From Gonatopus flavifemur (Eukaryota > Arthropoda > Insecta > Hymenoptera > Dryinidae): a stretch of 64,000 nt of DNA. The translations under genes and the position numbers were made by a program. The notes beneath the pieces were generated by a model. That model did not search any database. It was not told the origin of the DNA and was given only the letters and a program-made list of their open reading frames with translations. This document shows, piece after piece, positions 62,829 through 64,000 of this stretch. The stretch spans positions 372,001-436,000 of the forward strand of contig JAFFJZ010000050.1 of the NCBI GenBank assembly GCA_018340375.1, in the 5' to 3' direction. The stretch's first letter is position 1; every line of letters begins with the position of its first letter.

Positions 62829-63200
62829 TCAAAACACTACCTCTTGTTTTAACCATTCTTCATTATTTTTAAGAAATCGTTCTTCGGTCCTTTGAGAAGA
62901 TTCCCATCTCTTTTTAAATACACATTCAAAAGTAGATAAAAGGTTAGAGATCTCTGTAGTTTTGTTATCCGGACAACACGTTATCTCGATGATTTCTCCT
63001 TGGAGGAAAGTGAACTTTTCATCCAACGTAGGTAGAGGACTGCTCCTTAAAATATTGTACATCTCTCTCCGAGTCATAGATATCGGATCATCTTTGAAAT
63101 CTACAAACGTTGTAGAATTCGATAAAATTCGCGTAACAGAAACCCCATGTGTTTCTAAAAATTTTCCTAATTTCCTTGGGTTGGATTCAACCCTCTTAAG
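62829..63200 (-). pseudogene. N-terminal segment of the RAG1-like transposase
   Basis: Open from about 63200 to the TGA at 62829. It includes PRKLGKFLETHGVSVTRIL upstream of the first ATG at 63077, then MTRREMYNILRSSPLPTLDE and a charged stretch FKKRWESSQRTEERFLKNNE ending EWLKQEVVF. The frame is identical to that of the catalytic core (13 codons beyond the TGA to the GTG at 62789). The residues before the ATG suggest the true exon starts upstream, at an acceptor near 63201. A consensus donor CATAG/GTGAGT lies at 63273-63263, 68 nt away, but joining it to 63200 does not keep an open frame. Confidence 0.7.
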
Positions 63201-63358
63201 CTAATTTTTTTTGCAGTCAACTGTTCAAATTAAACTACTAAGAAAATATAGGTTGTTGAAACACTCACCTATGGCAGCGGAATCCATCTCATTTGGAATT
63301 GCATGTTAACATTGAATGATTTTAAAAAACGAAAAATATCCACCAAGCTCCAAACTTG

Positions 63359-63877
63359 CACGCGGAAAAAAGTTTACGGTAACGATTACTAGCAAGAGTA
63401 AGAATTCGGTGACAGCTATTGCACAATTGTGATAAGCACCATTTGAAATCAGACCGATTACAACCAACTATTTACGTTGCCATGGAAACGATAGGTTAAC
63501 ATAAGAACGATCACCAAATCGCGAGTCATGATTCAGTTCACGAAAAGAAAAGAGATATCAATACTTGAATAACATTTATAAACATTTAGGAAAATGACGG
63601 TTACTTTAGGGAAAAAGAGCATCGCTGGAGAATGTTAGCAGTGAAGTTACCAAAAATTCGTAGTAATAATACTAAATGTTGGTAGTTTTATTGTCATTTC
63701 CCATAGTGAATTCATCAACTCATAGTAAATTCACTACAAATATTCTCCAGCAATACTGTTTTTCTCTCAATGGTCCATCATCTTCCTAAATATCAATGAT
63801 TTCTGGCTTTTGTGTACCCTAAGCCCGCGATGAGAAGAAAAACGAATGGTAATCAATCTCATACAGTTTTCCTCGTG
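63359..63877. mobile_element. ~519-bp foldback element upstream of the transposase
   Basis: CACGCGGAAAAAAGTTTACGG at the left and the complement of CTCATACAGTTTTCCTCGTG at the right are inverted ends. Inner arms pair GAGCATCGCTGGAGAATGTT (63618) with AATATTCTCCAGCAATACTG (63737), and ATTTAGGAAAATGACGG with CCATCATCTTCCTAAAT. The arms are diverged and there is no coding capacity. Whether it lies inside or outside the Transib-like element is unknown. Confidence 0.6.
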
Positions 63878-64000
63878 CAGCAAATGTACACTGGAAATAA
63901 AACACATACTAACGTTGAGATGAAATTCAAAGCGAATCTACTGAATTCTGAGTTTTGTGTCCACCATATTAGATACGCTATCTTTGATTCTTGGAATTTG
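63878..64000. other. Right edge of window, nothing identified
   Basis: No gene or repeat is seen. The expected complement of the CACAGTGGGGCC terminus does not occur here. Confidence 0.5.

Larger units (their letters stand above)
60577..63200 (-). pseudogene. Transib/RAG1-like DDE transposase, two exons, one in-frame TGA
   Basis: This is the transposase of a Transib-type element, the family from which vertebrate RAG1 derives; it would cut next to CAC-type terminal heptamers. The frame runs from about 63200 (ATG at 63077) to 61285, then by a GT-AG intron (60809-61284, 476 nt) to 60808-60577, 675 codons from the ATG. Catalytic residues, numbered from that ATG, are D277 (EWGFDGSSGHSSYKQ), D381 (MVDGKV) and E590 (EEAQEARNKDF). 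Zinc-site residues are C397 and C400 (CYIC) and H564 and H569 (HKFLIH), with the same CxxC and HxxxxH spacing as RAG1. A GRP...SERTKRR segment at about 98-113 fits the DNA-binding region. The only lesion is TGA at 62829-62831 in a poorly conserved linker, so the copy is newly dead, read through, or affected by an assembly error. The acceptor before 63200 (AATTAG at 63206-63201) and any 5' exon are uncertain. Confidence 0.88.

Noticed and set aside
62832..62851. 20-nt GT-AG intron removing the TGA in the transposase
   Set aside because: Far below the minimum intron size, and excision of 20 nt would shift the frame, whereas the frame is continuous without splicing.

Overview
The window is eukaryotic, AT-rich and almost entirely repetitive. 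A D,D34D mariner, hAT-type and TA-targeted MITEs, a Transib/RAG1-like transposase, a non-LTR retrotransposon and a solo LTR together suggest an arthropod, most likely an insect. No host gene can be identified with confidence. The layout suits pericentromeric or other heterochromatin: a megasatellite abutting a graveyard of nested transposons.

Region 1 (1-38283, cut by the left window edge) is one uninterrupted satellite array. The basic monomer is about 31 bp, giving roughly 1,230 copies, and nearly all carry a small dyad of the form TTGCTA-N5-TAGCAA. Several monomer variants are arranged into higher-order repeats of about 1.21, 1.37 and 1.52 kb, and larger blocks are duplicated. The array decays at its right edge into two tandem copies of an unrelated ~478-bp repeat (38284-39240).

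Region 2 (39241-51958) is AT-rich DNA with many short palindromic elements: a TA-flanked MITE at 40180-40373, a 99-bp hairpin at 40760-40858 and an 8-bp-TSD element at 41258-41469. It also holds a non-LTR retrotransposon 3' end (47280-49680) split first by a TA-flanked element (47373-48133) and again by a solo LTR (48553-49337, TSD TGGT) that keeps a TATA box, initiator and poly(A) signals. A tRNA-derived SINE-like unit lies at about 51716-51795.

Region 3 (51959-58765) is a chain of foldback elements. The first contains a complete mariner (52549-53870) with an uninterrupted transposase inserted in its right arm. The second (about 54975-56308) contains a 169-bp hAT-type palindrome with a perfect 8-bp TSD. 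The third (about 56309-58765) is a head-to-head array of ~131-bp repeats resembling Foldback/FB architecture, itself hit by a 120-bp palindrome.

Region 4 (59343 to the right edge) looks like one end and most of the body of a Transib-type element. It has a terminal CACAGTG heptamer with an ACAAAA-type nonamer 22 bp inside, eight ~121-bp subterminal tandem repeats, and a two-exon minus-strand RAG1-like transposase gene. That gene keeps the D-D-E residues and the CC/HH zinc-site residues but carries one in-frame TGA. A 519-bp foldback element (63359-63877) lies upstream of it. The opposite terminus was not found before position 64000.
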